NCBI RefSeq assembly: GCF_000346465.2 | Contig: NC_034015.1 | Location: 11,756,637-11,820,636 of the forward strand | DNA length: 64,000 nucleotides | Direction: 5' to 3' | Source: Prunus persica | Taxonomy: Eukaryota; Streptophyta; Magnoliopsida; Rosales; Rosaceae | Part shown: piece by piece, positions 49,852-60,635 of the stretch | How the letters are laid out: every line of letters starts with the position of its first letter | How positions within the stretch are numbered: position 1 is the first letter of the stretch | The notes under the pieces: model-generated | The model's database searches: none | What the model was told of the DNA's origin: nothing | What the model saw: only the letters and a program-made list of their open reading frames with translations | Position numbers and translations under genes: made by a program

Positions 49852-50069
49852 TGTGTAAGTCCCATATTGGAGAATACAGTAATAATATACAGTTTAAATA
49901 TAGGTGATCCACTCCTAATTGCATCGAGGCCTTTTAAGTTAAAACCCCACACCTAGAGGTCCATCGGGCTTATTCCCATCCAAGGTATTGGACCTAGGTG
50001 GTTAAGATGGGGAAAATATCGATGCATGGTTTAGACAGATAGTGAACTCTTATTGGGCCCGTTGATACA
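49852..50069 (+). mobile_element. LTR2, shared by both element units
   Basis: 218 bp, from TGTGTAAGTCCC to GATACA. It is followed by a primer-binding site with one change, TGGTATCAAAGC (50075-50086). Confidence 0.8.
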
Positions 50070-50362
50070 ACAATTGGTATCAAAGCCAGGTTCGGCTAAG
50101 ACACACTCGGTTCAAGGTGGAGCCATTAACATGTTCAAGGAGGCGAATCAAGTACAAATTCCTAAACGGACGAAGAAAGGTGGAATGGGCTAATGGAGCA
50201 TAGGCTCAAGAAAATCCTAGGTGTAGGTGGAGTAAGGGCTCTTAGCGAGACTCAAGAAGAATCCTTGTCGGAAGAGGTGGAGTTGTGGAGGGTCACTCTT
50301 GAAAAGTGCAAGTGTTGTGAACGGGTGGGTTACCTTGGCTTTGATCTCGCCAAGGTGGAGAT

Positions 50363-50547
50363 TGTTACAGTTTAAATATAGGTGGTCCACTCTTAATTAC
50401 ACCGAGACCTCTTAAGTTAAAACCCTACACTTAGAGGTCCATCGGGCCTACTTCCACCCAAGGTATTGGACCTAGGTGGTTAAGGTGGGGACAATATTGG
50501 TGCATGATTTGGACATGTAGTGAACTCCTATTGGGCTCGTTGATACA
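50363..50547 (+). mobile_element. LTR3
   Basis: 185 bp. It starts TGTTACAG and then follows the family from CAGTTTAAATATAGG. About 35-45 bp near its 5' end are missing relative to LTR2. Ends GATACA. Confidence 0.75.
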
Positions 50548-52300
50548 AGAGGCTCTCTTCAGGTTGCCCTAGAGGATGTGGAGCGGTGGTCTTGTTCATT
50601 ATTTATTTGTCTAATAATTCCCATGAACTCTTTAGGAGTTTGATGTGGTTTGTTTTTTGTTTAGAATATTTTATTTCCTTTTGGCTTTTGACTTTCAATA
50701 CGAATTTGCCGTTTTCGTCGTTGCGCGTCAAATCTTTATTGCAAGTTTGAGTACATGTGATTATGGTTGCTGATTCGGAGATTTTAATTATTTTTTGGGT
50801 TGTGCATATTTTCTCCAGATCAATTCAACTTGTTGTTGCGTTTGGTCACTAAATCCATATTCGACACCTTAGTTGCTTTGTACTTGTTTTCGTTTATCTT
50901 ATTAATAAAATATTATTGCTCTTTTATTTTATTGAAAAAAATTAACTTGAAAATGGTGTTCGATTAGTTCAATTATAGAATATAAGAACAAAAAACATTT
51001 GGAATCTGGATTCAGTTTAATTTTAATATCCTATTATAATTACCAGTTAATGAAGTAACATGTTTAATTGGCCCGTGAGCAATATCTGATGATTTATATT
51101 GTACCTTCTCAAACTTTAACTCTAGTACGTTCTCTAGCCTGGTTTTCTACAAATAGGCCCTACTCTATATTTTCTGTTTTTTCATTTATTAGCTTGATGA
51201 TATATTTCAATAATTCACTGCTTTGGATTTGGACCTAACGTGCATCAATATATATATATAGTTATTTATTTATTTACAAAATATATAGGCCTATTTTATT
51301 TTTCCATTTATTAATATGCTCATGTTTTATTGCTTCTTCTATCTTACATGAATATACTATATTAAGCTTTGTTCTAACCAAAGAATTATATATATATATA
51401 TATATATTGTTTTCATTTCTTTGGAACGTAATTAGTTAGATTAGAAAGTGTATGGCAAGAGAGTATGGTTATGGTTTCACAATTATATACTCTAAAGAAG
51501 AAGTTCCTAGTTCGAATCTCTCCCCAAAGTTGGTAATGGATTTAAAAGTAAATTAGGAAGTACTTAGTTATCAATCCTAGCTTTTATTCCCTACCATACA
51601 CCCTAGTATGTACCTTGTCACTTTGAATGTCTTGATTAACCAATTAACTCATAAATTCATGAATTCCTTATGAGATTATTAATGCATCTAATTAAATTCA
51701 TGCATCCATCATGTACTAAAATCTCCCCATAATCATTATACCTTTTAGAATTCATTAATTGTTAATTTATTAAACGTTAAGTATGTTAGTATTGTAGATA
51801 ATGGAATGTCTTTAATTCTTGTCGATTTTTAAATTTTAATTTTACAAATGATGTGATATTTATAAAGTTCTTTTCATAAAACTCACCATAGATATGTATA
51901 GTTCTTGTTTTTTTTTTTTTTTTGCTATGATAGTTCTCGTATTCATGTCAGTCATATATGACATTTTATGATCAAGTGAAGATAAATACCAGTAAATCAG
52001 TGACAAATTGGGTGTGTACACAATTGATTGATTGATCGTTAAAATTGACATTTTTCTTATAAAAAAAATTAGATAACATAAGGATTTAGGGTAGGATATG
52101 AAATTATGAAAAAGTGTGGGGATGTAACAACAACTTTCCCTTTAGTTCCCCAATCAAATAAACCAAAAAAAACAAAAACAAGTGAAGGAAGCAAAGGTGC
52201 ATGGTACTTTGAGGAGCCAAAGCCACTCTCAAACTTGTGGCCTTGTCAGGGTTCACTCTCAGATGGGTCAGCCCCAATTGTCCATCATCATTCAGACTCT
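50548..52300. other. Intergenic, AT-rich
   Basis: No gene is supported. A box-B-like CTAGTTCGAATCTC at about 51510 could belong to a degraded SINE, but no clear box A or flanking duplication was found. Confidence 0.45.
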
Positions 52301-52460
52301 CACCCCCCTCTTTTATAGGACCCACACCATCCCTCCTCACCCCCACATACATCACCCCCTCCCCTCCTCCTCCCTCTCATTTCTCCTCTCCCAATTTCTC
52401 CATTTCCTCCTCTTTTTTCACCACACCCAAAACTACACCTCTTTCTCTCTCCAAATTTTC
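52301..52460 (+). promoter_or_regulatory. Core promoter/leader of GIS-type gene
   Basis: CTTTTATAGG at about 52310-52319 is a fair TATA-like element. It is followed by a C/T-rich leader (CACCCC and TCTCTC runs) up to the ATG at 52461. Both are inferred from composition. Confidence 0.45.
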
Positions 52461-53282
52461 ATGGACAAGGTTGAGAAGGAGACTCAAGACTTCATGAACG
52501 TAGAGTCATTTTCTCAGCTCCCCTTCATCCGCCCGGCCCCTCCCGTCAACAAAGAGAAGGGCATCCGCCTCTTTGGCATAGAATTCGGCGCAGACACCCC
52601 CACGGAAGACTCCGAATCCCTCGACTACACCAATGCCTGCGAAGACGCCGCCGCGAAAGAGTACAACATCAACACCACCACCGCCACCAACAGCAACAAC
52701 AAAAGCAACGAAAGCGGAGGCGAGAGCAGCCGGAGATTTGAATGCCACTACTGCTGCCGGAACTTCCCGACCTCCCAAGCCCTCGGGGGCCACCAAAACG
52801 CGCACAAGAGAGAGCGGCAGCACGCAAAACGCGAGCACCTCCAGTCGGCCATGGTGCATGCCGGCCACCACGGCCTATCTCACGACGCGCACCACCACGT
52901 GTACGGCTTAATGAACTACACAACTTCTAGGCTTGGGGCTTCACCTCACCATCACCATACTGCTTATCCATCTTGGAATAGTAGCCACTCTAGCTCCATT
53001 GCTGGTGCTCATCAACATACTAGGTTTTACGGAAACTCTGGTGGGACGTACGGCACGCAATCAGCCCCCATAAATGGGAGCCCTTTGGCCCTGTGGCGGA
53101 TCCCTGCAGTTCAGGGTACTACTAACCCTAGTTTCAATCGTGACCGTTCGATGAATTTGTTCGCCGGCGGGGAGGAGATGAAGGCAGCAGGGGTCGGTGG
53201 GACGGGCGGTCAAGGACGGTACGTGTATGACTCGTCGATGGCGAGTGTGCAAGACCATGTGAGTTTGGATCTTCATCTGTAA
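52461..53282 (+). CDS. GIS/ZFP-type C2H2 zinc-finger transcription factor, 273 aa
   Basis: A single-exon gene starting [20 protein letters not shown]. The longer in-frame extension upstream is low-complexity leader. Order: an acidic N-terminus, the FGIEFG motif (residues 38-43) typical of GIS/GIS2/ZFP8/ZFP5-6 proteins, Asn/Thr-rich spacer, one intact finger (C95, C98, H111, H115) with [10 protein letters not shown], a basic KRERQ tail, His-rich middle, and SLDLHL at the C-terminus, an EAR-like LxLxL. In Arabidopsis this group promotes trichome initiation downstream of gibberellin and cytokinin signals; the role here is inferred. It acts in the nucleus. The subgroup member (GIS2, ZFP8 or other) cannot be fixed without a tree. 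Confidence 0.9.
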   Translation: MDKVEKETQDFMNVESFSQLPFIRPAPPVNKEKGIRLFGIEFGADTPTEDSESLDYTNACEDAAAKEYNINTTTATNSNNKSNESGGESSRRFECHYCCRNFPTSQALGGHQNAHKRERQHAKREHLQSAMVHAGHHGLSHDAHHHVYGLMNYTTSRLGASPHHHHTAYPSWNSSHSSSIAGAHQHTRFYGNSGGTYGTQSAPINGSPLALWRIPAVQGTTNPSFNRDRSMNLFAGGEEMKAAGVGGTGGQGRYVYDSSMASVQDHVSLDLHL

Positions 53283-54104
53283 TAAGATTAAGGCTGCTAT
53301 GATTTGGATAACTACTTTAATCAATTAATTAATTAGTACTACTTTAGAGGGAAAAAAAGAGAGAGAATTTGATGATGATGAGAGAGAAGGGAATTAATTA
53401 ATTAATTGTTTTTAATATATAATCTCCTGGGATTAATGCAAATGAGGCCAATTTTAGGAAATATTCCTGCTCATAACTTCTTCAGTCACAATTTTTAGTA
53501 TGGTTTCGGTATGTAAATGAGGAAATCATGTGTTTGGAGAAATCTTCATCAATGTAATTAAAAATAATCAGGAAGCAGTACTATTCTTGATTCTGAAAGC
53601 AAAACTTACTGTTTACAGGCAAGGAAATTGCTATTTTTGTGAAGCAAAATTTTCGTTTAGATTTCGTTCCATCAGCAAAGTTGGGTTCATTTCATTCAGA
53701 GCAATGTCTCTCTCTTCTTTGAGAGAGTATAGTTTAACTTTTGTCCACACGTGTGAGGAATATATGGCATCGGTTAGGAGGTGCATGGACTTTTGTAGAT
53801 ACACACGTGTGGCTATGTCGATGTATTTGTTTGGTTCTCTAGACAGGTGGGGTGATGAGAGAGGTGGAATTTGATTCAGTGTATCACACTGCTGCACACA
53901 CACTCACACAGAAGAAAGATGATGATCAGGTGATAAGGTTTGATGATAGTGTTCTGTTTTCTGCTGCCTCAAAATATGCAGAAAGAAAATGATACATCCA
54001 TGGAATTTTGCAGGTTGCATTGCTTCCTGCTACACTTTAATTTATGTATTTTTGCTTATATTCAGTGCAATTGATTTGAGAGAGAGACACACAGAAACAG
54101 AGAG

Positions 54105-54108
<4 letters not shown>

Positions 54109-54173
<65 letters not shown>
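54109..54173. repeat. (GA)n microsatellite, about 64 bp
   Basis: Uninterrupted AG repeat preceded by an imperfect GAGAGACACAC stretch from 54078. Confidence 0.95.
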
Positions 54174-54176
<3 letters not shown>

Positions 54177-54834
54177 TTATCTTGTTTCTATTATGTGAAT
54201 GATGTGAGCCCATCAAAGTTTAAATTATGTCTTGTTTCTACTTAATGATTGAGGCAGAAACCTCCTTATTCATGACACTAATGGCTGAGGAGACAGAAAG
54301 GCAACTAAATTTACTTTTTTGGACCTTATTTATTTCTACGCCACTATATTTACACTCTAGATTTGTCATTCTGCGCTCCAAATCGATATCTTATTATCCT
54401 AGATCAGGCACGAAAGAAATACATGTGGTACAACAATCCGGGAGTGTGAAATCCCGATCTTGATCATACTTGGTTGGTAATATAAGAAACAGATTTCAAA
54501 CAGTTCTGATGGAAAAAATAAAAAGAAAGACAGAAGGCACTGAAAAATCAGAAGCACTTTAGGCTAGTGAAATACCAAGTTTATGAGGGTCTACAACTAG
54601 GGATCCAACATGGAGTCACTTCTATGTGCCTTATTAGAAGCACATTTATCATCATTCAAAGAGAGCAGTACCAAAACTTTCATGGCTTTAAAATGGCAAA
54701 GCCAACCCTCGGCAAAAGCATGTGCCCTCTTTGCTCTCTATGGAAGGCCTTGAAGCAAGGTATGATCAAGATGGTAGTTAGACTCCCTTCTTTATTTCCC
54801 CTTCTCTTTTGTACCTTTGCTTTAATTTTATGTT

Positions 54835-54838
<4 letters not shown>

Positions 54839-54878
<40 letters not shown>
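54839..54878. repeat. (GA)n microsatellite
   Basis: An AG run of about 40 bp. Confidence 0.95.
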
Positions 54879-54880
<2 letters not shown>

Positions 54881-56925
54881 GTGGTAGGTGGGTTAATTTG
54901 AGGTGTTGGCTGATATAGATGTGAAATGTAGAGAGTGGAAGAGGACAGAAGAGCATGCATTTTTCTCTTTCAACAATAATTCAGTTAGGACTGATGGAGT
55001 TTAATCAATCATCTATTATATTGCATGTGTGGGAACACTATATTGGTCAGAGGATTTTTTCTTTGGCTTGATAATGGATTTAGCTCAATGAATCCCAAAC
55101 ACAACTCACACAACTCTCATATCATCATCATTCAGATGCTATAAAATATTGTTCACTTTCGATGTCGGGATTTGTGTTTTGTCTCAATCTCTTGCCCCAA
55201 AAAAAAAAAAGAAAAAAAAAAGTATTCAACGGTTGTCTCTATTTGTTTGTTCCTACCACTATTTGCTTGCTTGTTTGTATGTATGTGTTTTTGTTAATTA
55301 ACTTACAAAATCCAAGTAATTAAGGCTCTTAATTCATTTTCTCAAAGCTTTGCTTGTGGAACAAGCCAGGTTACTTACTTTTGCAATGTAATCATTAGTT
55401 AGTTAACATCATGACTATCACATTACACCACTTTTGTTGCACTAATTTACACTTCAAACAAGTTTTCCATTTCTGGGCAGCAATTTGATCTAAATATAGA
55501 TTTGCAAAGCTCCAAAGCCAGTCATCCTCAGCAACCAGGAATTGGGAAAATGAGCTGTTCCCAAATTTCAAATTCCAAGTCAGTTTGGTGGAGATTTTGT
55601 CTTGAAACCCAGATTGAGAGACTCTCTCAATAACTTCCTATCTAATAATACCCCCTAATTCTATCCATTCCTGGTTTTTCTTTCAGGCAAGCATTGTACA
55701 AACTGCCAAAAGAAATACCAAAAGAAAATATTAGTTACTTTTTTTCTTTTTTTTTTTGAGTTAGGGGACATACACTCTTTGCCCCTTGAAGCTGGGCTTT
55801 GAATAATTTTGGTGTATAGTCCAAATTTAAACCTTGGAAATATAAACCTGTAAAGAAGAGGAAATAGCAACCTGGGGAGGCTATTTTAGTTCATCATGTG
55901 GGGTTGCAAGCATCAAAAGGGAAATAATAAGAATAAAGCATTAATGGAGTAACCCTTTTCATGTGTTTTAGAGCTTGTACTGTTCATATAGCATTAATAT
56001 CTTTTGCCAAACAGTAACCAATTATGTACAGTTCAATGTTAGTATATTAATTTACCACAAAAAAAAATATAATAAAAAAACTTTCACATGTTTTCTAGCT
56101 CAGTGACTTCCATGTTTTTCAGTCTCATATGTTTTATCCGGAAAGATTTTAACGAGGCTCTCTTTTATCATGCTAGTTTCTTTCCATGTATTATTTCTTA
56201 TGCGTTTAATGAAATATCATTTTTCTTAAATAAAAAAATACATCCTAACTTTTCTCTCTAAAATTATTATTTAATGAAATTATTTCTTCCTATAATAACC
56301 TTGAGCATATTCCTGTCTCATGTTAGGTGGAAGAATCTAAATTACGGATACTAGAAATGGTTAAGATGTTGACTTTGTGCATTAACATCGAAAGTAGGAA
56401 TATATCAAAACATTTCTAACGGAAAGGTTTGAATGGTTAGAGGAATCGCTTGACATTATTTAGGATTCTTTTTATTTGATGCTTGTAAAAAAGGTCATGT
56501 ATCATATTAACCACCCATATTTATTTTAATGTTCAATAAAATTTGGTTTTCTATAAAAACAAATAAACAAAATAACAATTTTTTTAGAAGGAAAGAAACA
56601 AGGGGAAATTTGAGACTATGCCATGTTGAATTGCAAAAAAGAAAAAAGAATGAAAAAAGCAAGTTGCTATCAAGTATGAATATAGCAAAAGGGTGCCTCG
56701 TTTTACATGAAGAAAAAGAAGGCACCCAAATAAGAAAAACAGTGGTGGCAGAGTTAACGTCAGTCCAACTATCAAAGGGGTCCACAAGTAAATGCAAAAT
56801 CTAAGGGGGCATGTGATGAGGAGGAAGAAGAAGATGATAAAAGGTATAATAAAGACATTTCAGACTGAAAGAGAGTACAAAGAAACAAACAACCATTGCA
56901 ATTAGGAAGAAGAAGGACCACTTCT

Positions 56926-56975
56926 TCTTCTTTCTTCTGCTTCTGCTTCTGCTTCTTTCTTCTGCTTCTGCTTCG
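56926..56975. repeat. Imperfect CTTCTG minisatellite
   Basis: About two copies of a 24-bp unit, CTTCTTTCTTCTGC followed by repeated TTCTGC. Confidence 0.7.
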
Positions 56976-57724
56976 CTCTCTCCTCTCCTTGTGTTTGTAT
57001 TTTGTAGAAGAAAAATAAAATAAGAGAGAGAGAGTGATTCAGTGAGCAGTAGAATTTAAGAAACATCGGCCCACACCTCTATAAAGCTTGCGAACGAGGT
57101 AGACAGTTTATACACTGTTGTACCCTTCTCCTCATTTGAATAAATAAAAATAAAACCCTACTTGTCTTCATTGAATAAAATCAAATTCATCATAACTCAA
57201 GATGGATACCTTGCAGACGTCCACATTTTAGTGTCTTTCGTAGAGAAATGTTTCTTATTAGACTACGTTGACAACACAAGATGTTTATATGTGGATCATC
57301 AATGAATTTGATTCTTACTTGAATGTGTAGTTTATATTCACGTTATTTTCATATGTCAACATAAATTTGACAGGAGCACATTACTCAACATTACTTTGTT
57401 AAACCATCCATGAGAGAGGAGTCATATAATTATGGTTTACACGTACTACTTCGATGTTTTGAATATCATCATGGAAAAGGAGGACATATGTAGTCGTTTC
57501 TCTTGTTTGTACTCTCTAAAATACAAACGATATATTCTGAGAAGGCTCAAAAGTAAAAGTAACTCCTTTTTAACCATTTGAGTTAAAAGTCCATTCCAAC
57601 TTATAATTATCTTAATTATAAGCATAGCATTCAGTTTTCATAATTTATTCAAAAGAGTAGAGCTAGAATGTGCATGTTAAGTCTTATTTTGTAGCTGAAT
57701 AGCTAACTTAATATTAAAACTTTC

Positions 57725-57845
57725 ATGGCATCTTGACTTGTGGACCAGTCGTCTCAAGTTCAAACCTCTATGACATTTTGATAGTGTGTGTCTGAGAGAA
57801 AGAAACTCTCTCCCCCTTTTAATTTAGACTATTGCTTATAATTTT
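57725..57845 (+). mobile_element. SINE-like repeat, family 4
   Basis: It has the same block order as 44975-45085: a box-B-like TCAAGTTCAAACC, then TTTTGATAGTGTGT, GAGAAA, and TTTAGACTATTGCTTAT. It lacks a clear target duplication. Confidence 0.45.
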
Positions 57846-58110
57846 TTTTATTTTTAAAATCATCACTATTAAGCCACAATTCGACATCACCCTCAAGAGG
57901 AAACAATAAACTAATAGCTGAGATTCTCATAACAATATACCTAGAACGAAAATTCAATAACTTTTCTATAGTCAATTTAGAAATACAATTAAAAACAAAA
58001 TAATCATTTGTAAATTATGATTAGCGTATCCATAAACTTAGGTCATGGATAAAACCTTCATACATGTAACTATTTAGCCATGTTCAACTATCATAACTGA
58101 ATTGAATTAA

Positions 58111-58585
58111 TGACATGTTTACTAATCCGTAATTGGATTAGGAGGAATTGAAATGAAGAAAAATTGAATTGAGGAGAATTAGATTTCGGATTCCTATTAA
58201 AGTTGTTTGTTAAACTATATAGATTGAGGGGAGTTAGATTCCAGATTCCTATTGAAGAACCATATATAATTAGGGTAGATGTGGTACTAATTACTAAAAT
58301 GTCCTCGTTGTTGGGTTAAAGTATATGGCAAATTTGTAATTTTTAAAATTGTACGAGGATATAATGGGTAAAAAAATATGAATTCCTAATGAGTTAGTTC
58401 TTCAGAATTAGAATACCATATCCCACCCAATAATTGAATTCTTCCAAAATCAAGAATTCAATTCCTACTTTTGTGTGAACCCTACTTACTTTTTAATTCA
58501 TTGATGTTGAAGTAAACGTAAGAATCCTTTATAGGTGAAATTCAATTTCTGATAAAAATTCCAATTTATGATAGTAAACACACCA
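58111..58585. mobile_element. PIF/Harbinger-like MITE, 475 bp
   Basis: The left end TGACATGTTTACTAATC and the right end (reverse complement TGGTGTGTTTACTATC) form imperfect inverted repeats. TAA flanks both sides (58108-58110 and 58586-58588), the 3-bp duplication typical of PIF/Harbinger. No coding capacity. A truncated relative is at 26255-26416. Confidence 0.65.
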
Positions 58586-58814
58586 TAAAAATGTGGAATT
58601 AAATTGCACAATGGAATTATGATTGAATTGACTTTAATCCCATTCATAATAACCATTCTACCTACCAAGGCTTTTGGATTTAACCCAAGAGGAGAATTCT
58701 ACAGTCTACGGTCCCATGTGAACGGTGGTCATAGGGGTAGATTAGCATTTGCATTAAATGCCAAACAGGCTTGTTGAGCATGTGGTCGCATCCGTAGGTT
58801 CTGTTAGGTGTCAA

Positions 58815-58842
<28 letters not shown>
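58815..58842. repeat. (CT)n microsatellite
   Basis: A CT run of about 28 bp. Confidence 0.93.
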
Positions 58843-58845
<3 letters not shown>

Positions 58846-58940
58846 TTTTCAAATTTTCCCACGAGGGAATTACATCATGCTAGCTAAGATCGCTACCAAG
58901 GTAACTCAGAGACCTGCTGTCTAAGTCATATTACCTTACC

Positions 58941-59436
58941 CAGTAGCGGAACCAGGATTATATGTGTGGAGGAGTCGAACCGTAATACAAGTATAGAAAA
59001 AAAAAAAAAAATCGATCTTACAAAAATAATATATATATATATATATATAAATGGACATTTTTTAGAACTTTGTACTTAATTTCATGTATCAAAACGAAAA
59101 AGTCTATTGATAAAATCTCATTTTCCTTTAAACTATTTATTTTCTATTCCCCTTTTTTTTTTTTTTGTCAAACTATTTTCTATTCCCTTGGCTCATCGGT
59201 TTGATTATTAGAGGATTACTACTTCCTTTTTTTATGTCAGTTGTGTAATGGGCCTACAAACAATTTACATATAATTATAAATGAAGTTATTTATGGATTG
59301 CAAATTGGGGGGCCATTAGAATGGTTATATGGTTCGCATTGTTAAATATATGAATTAAAACCCAAGCTTTACTGTGTTGAGAACAAATTGTGGAGGGGCC
59401 AGGGCCACCTCAGGCCCTAGAGTACTTCCGCCCCTG
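58941..59436. mobile_element. hAT-like MITE, 496 bp, exact 8-bp target duplication
   Basis: The ends are CAGTAGCGGAACC and TTCCGCCCCTG (reverse complement CAGGGGCGGAA), i.e. CAGNGGCGGA-type hAT termini. An exact ACCTTACC lies on both sides (58933-58940 and 59437-59444). The interior is AT-rich with no transposase. Confidence 0.85.
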
Positions 59437-59444
59437 ACCTTACC

Positions 59445-60635
59445 CTACCTGTAATAGTTACACAACTCCAGACATTCTCACAAAATCAATTCAAACAATA
59501 CAATGTACATTCAAAAGAAGGATGTTACAGTCAGTCGTTCACATGTGTACGAATTCTTATACGTAAGTTCTTGCAATTGATACACTGAGCCTCAACAGTT
59601 AATGATCGCATGCGCGGGTCTCACCGTGACACAGCCCATGTGCATTCTAGTAGCTGGAACTATATTTGTAATGGTAAGTACACTTACTCAACATCTCCGA
59701 TAACTTCCACGGTAAATAGTTTCGATTTTCAGTTTACTATTTTAACCATTAAAATATTATTCTTTTGATATTAGTTTTGCTGAAATAAAGGGTATTTTAG
59801 TGACATACGCTATAAACTTCGAAGAATTGACACTGGCAGCTCAGGGTTTTTTCTTGGTCTAATAATATCCCATCCAATATCCAACCAAAAGCAATCAACT
59901 GCTTTACATTTACTTTAGCAGTAAGTAATCTTTTCATCTTCACCTTTTTGAGGTCCCCATGGTTGGAGAAGTAACTATACCTCCAGGTTTGAACTGTACT
60001 GCTCTACGTTTATGATGCTTTCTGCTCAAAGCTGAAATTGTCTGTAAGGACAACATATGCCAATTCGTGGCTTGCATACTTCTGTACTTTATGATGCCTC
60101 AACTACTTCAAAGGTGGGCCTATGTTTGCTGCTACAAATAGGAACCTATAATGCCTCACCCACAAGCACAACTAGATTTGAACAAATTCCTCAGATTTCA
60201 CTTGAGCAAAATCACAAGCTATAATATGGCTGAAGGTAGATCTGTGCGTCTCAGATTTACAGTTGCTTTCCTCACAGTATAAACACTAATTGTGGTCCTT
60301 GCTAATATATTATGACTTTGCCCCTTGAATTCCTGTATCACATTACGCTGTCATTGTCACAATCAATGGGTATGGCATATACTAGCAATCCTTCATGATG
60401 AGATTATGTGATGTGATGACAATTTTTCCAATCAATTTTTACCTTATCTTCGTACACGTCAAACAAAATAACCAAACTGCGGTCAATGATGTAAAATCAT
60501 CTGTATAAAGTATTTTTTACTCACTAGAATAGTAAATCAAAGAACAATTGTAACCATAGAGAACCTAGAATTACACGTATATAACATCAATTACAAAATT
60601 GTAGTAGAATCTTTAGTACGTGCACCTGCAAGAAA
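59445..60635. other. Intergenic, includes 3' flank of the minus-strand gene
   Basis: No ORF or element recognised. The segment near 60635 should be the 3' UTR of the gene ending at 60636. Confidence 0.45.

Larger units (their letters stand above)
45593..50547 (+). mobile_element. Decayed Sirevirus-like Ty1/copia array: LTR-internal-LTR-internal-LTR
   Basis: Three related short LTRs share one family. Between LTR1 and LTR2 lie copia pol remnants and a further ORF remnant. Between LTR2 and LTR3 lies only about 293 bp. No matching 5-bp target duplication was found among the outer flanks (CATGA left, AGAGG right), so the array may be a recombinant. All coding regions are interrupted; no movement capability is expected. 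Confidence 0.75.
49852..50547 (+). mobile_element. TRIM-like unit: LTR2, 293-bp interior, LTR3
   Basis: The interior starts at the primer-binding site, is alignable with the first part of the larger unit's interior (GGTTCGGCTAAGACACAC; CATGTTCAAGGAGG), and ends in the purine-rich CAAGGTGGAGAT before LTR3. No coding domain. It is either a small non-autonomous element or a deletion derivative of the larger one. Confidence 0.7.
53283..57724. other. Intergenic downstream of GIS-type gene
   Basis: It contains two long GA tracts (54109-54173, 54839-54878), a TTAATTAA-rich stretch near 53310-53405 and a CTTCTTTCTTCTGC-type repeat at about 56926-56975. No ORF here looks coding. Confidence 0.5.

Noticed and set aside
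52182..52460. In-frame N-terminal extension of the GIS-type zinc finger
   Set aside because: Low-complexity, Pro/His/Ser-rich sequence typical of a leader. The family starts at MDKV-like sequences, and a TATA-like element lies inside the extension.
53530..53874. 114-codon plus-strand ORF downstream of the zinc finger
   Set aside because: It has a competing antisense ORF of similar size, no domain signal and no splice or promoter context.
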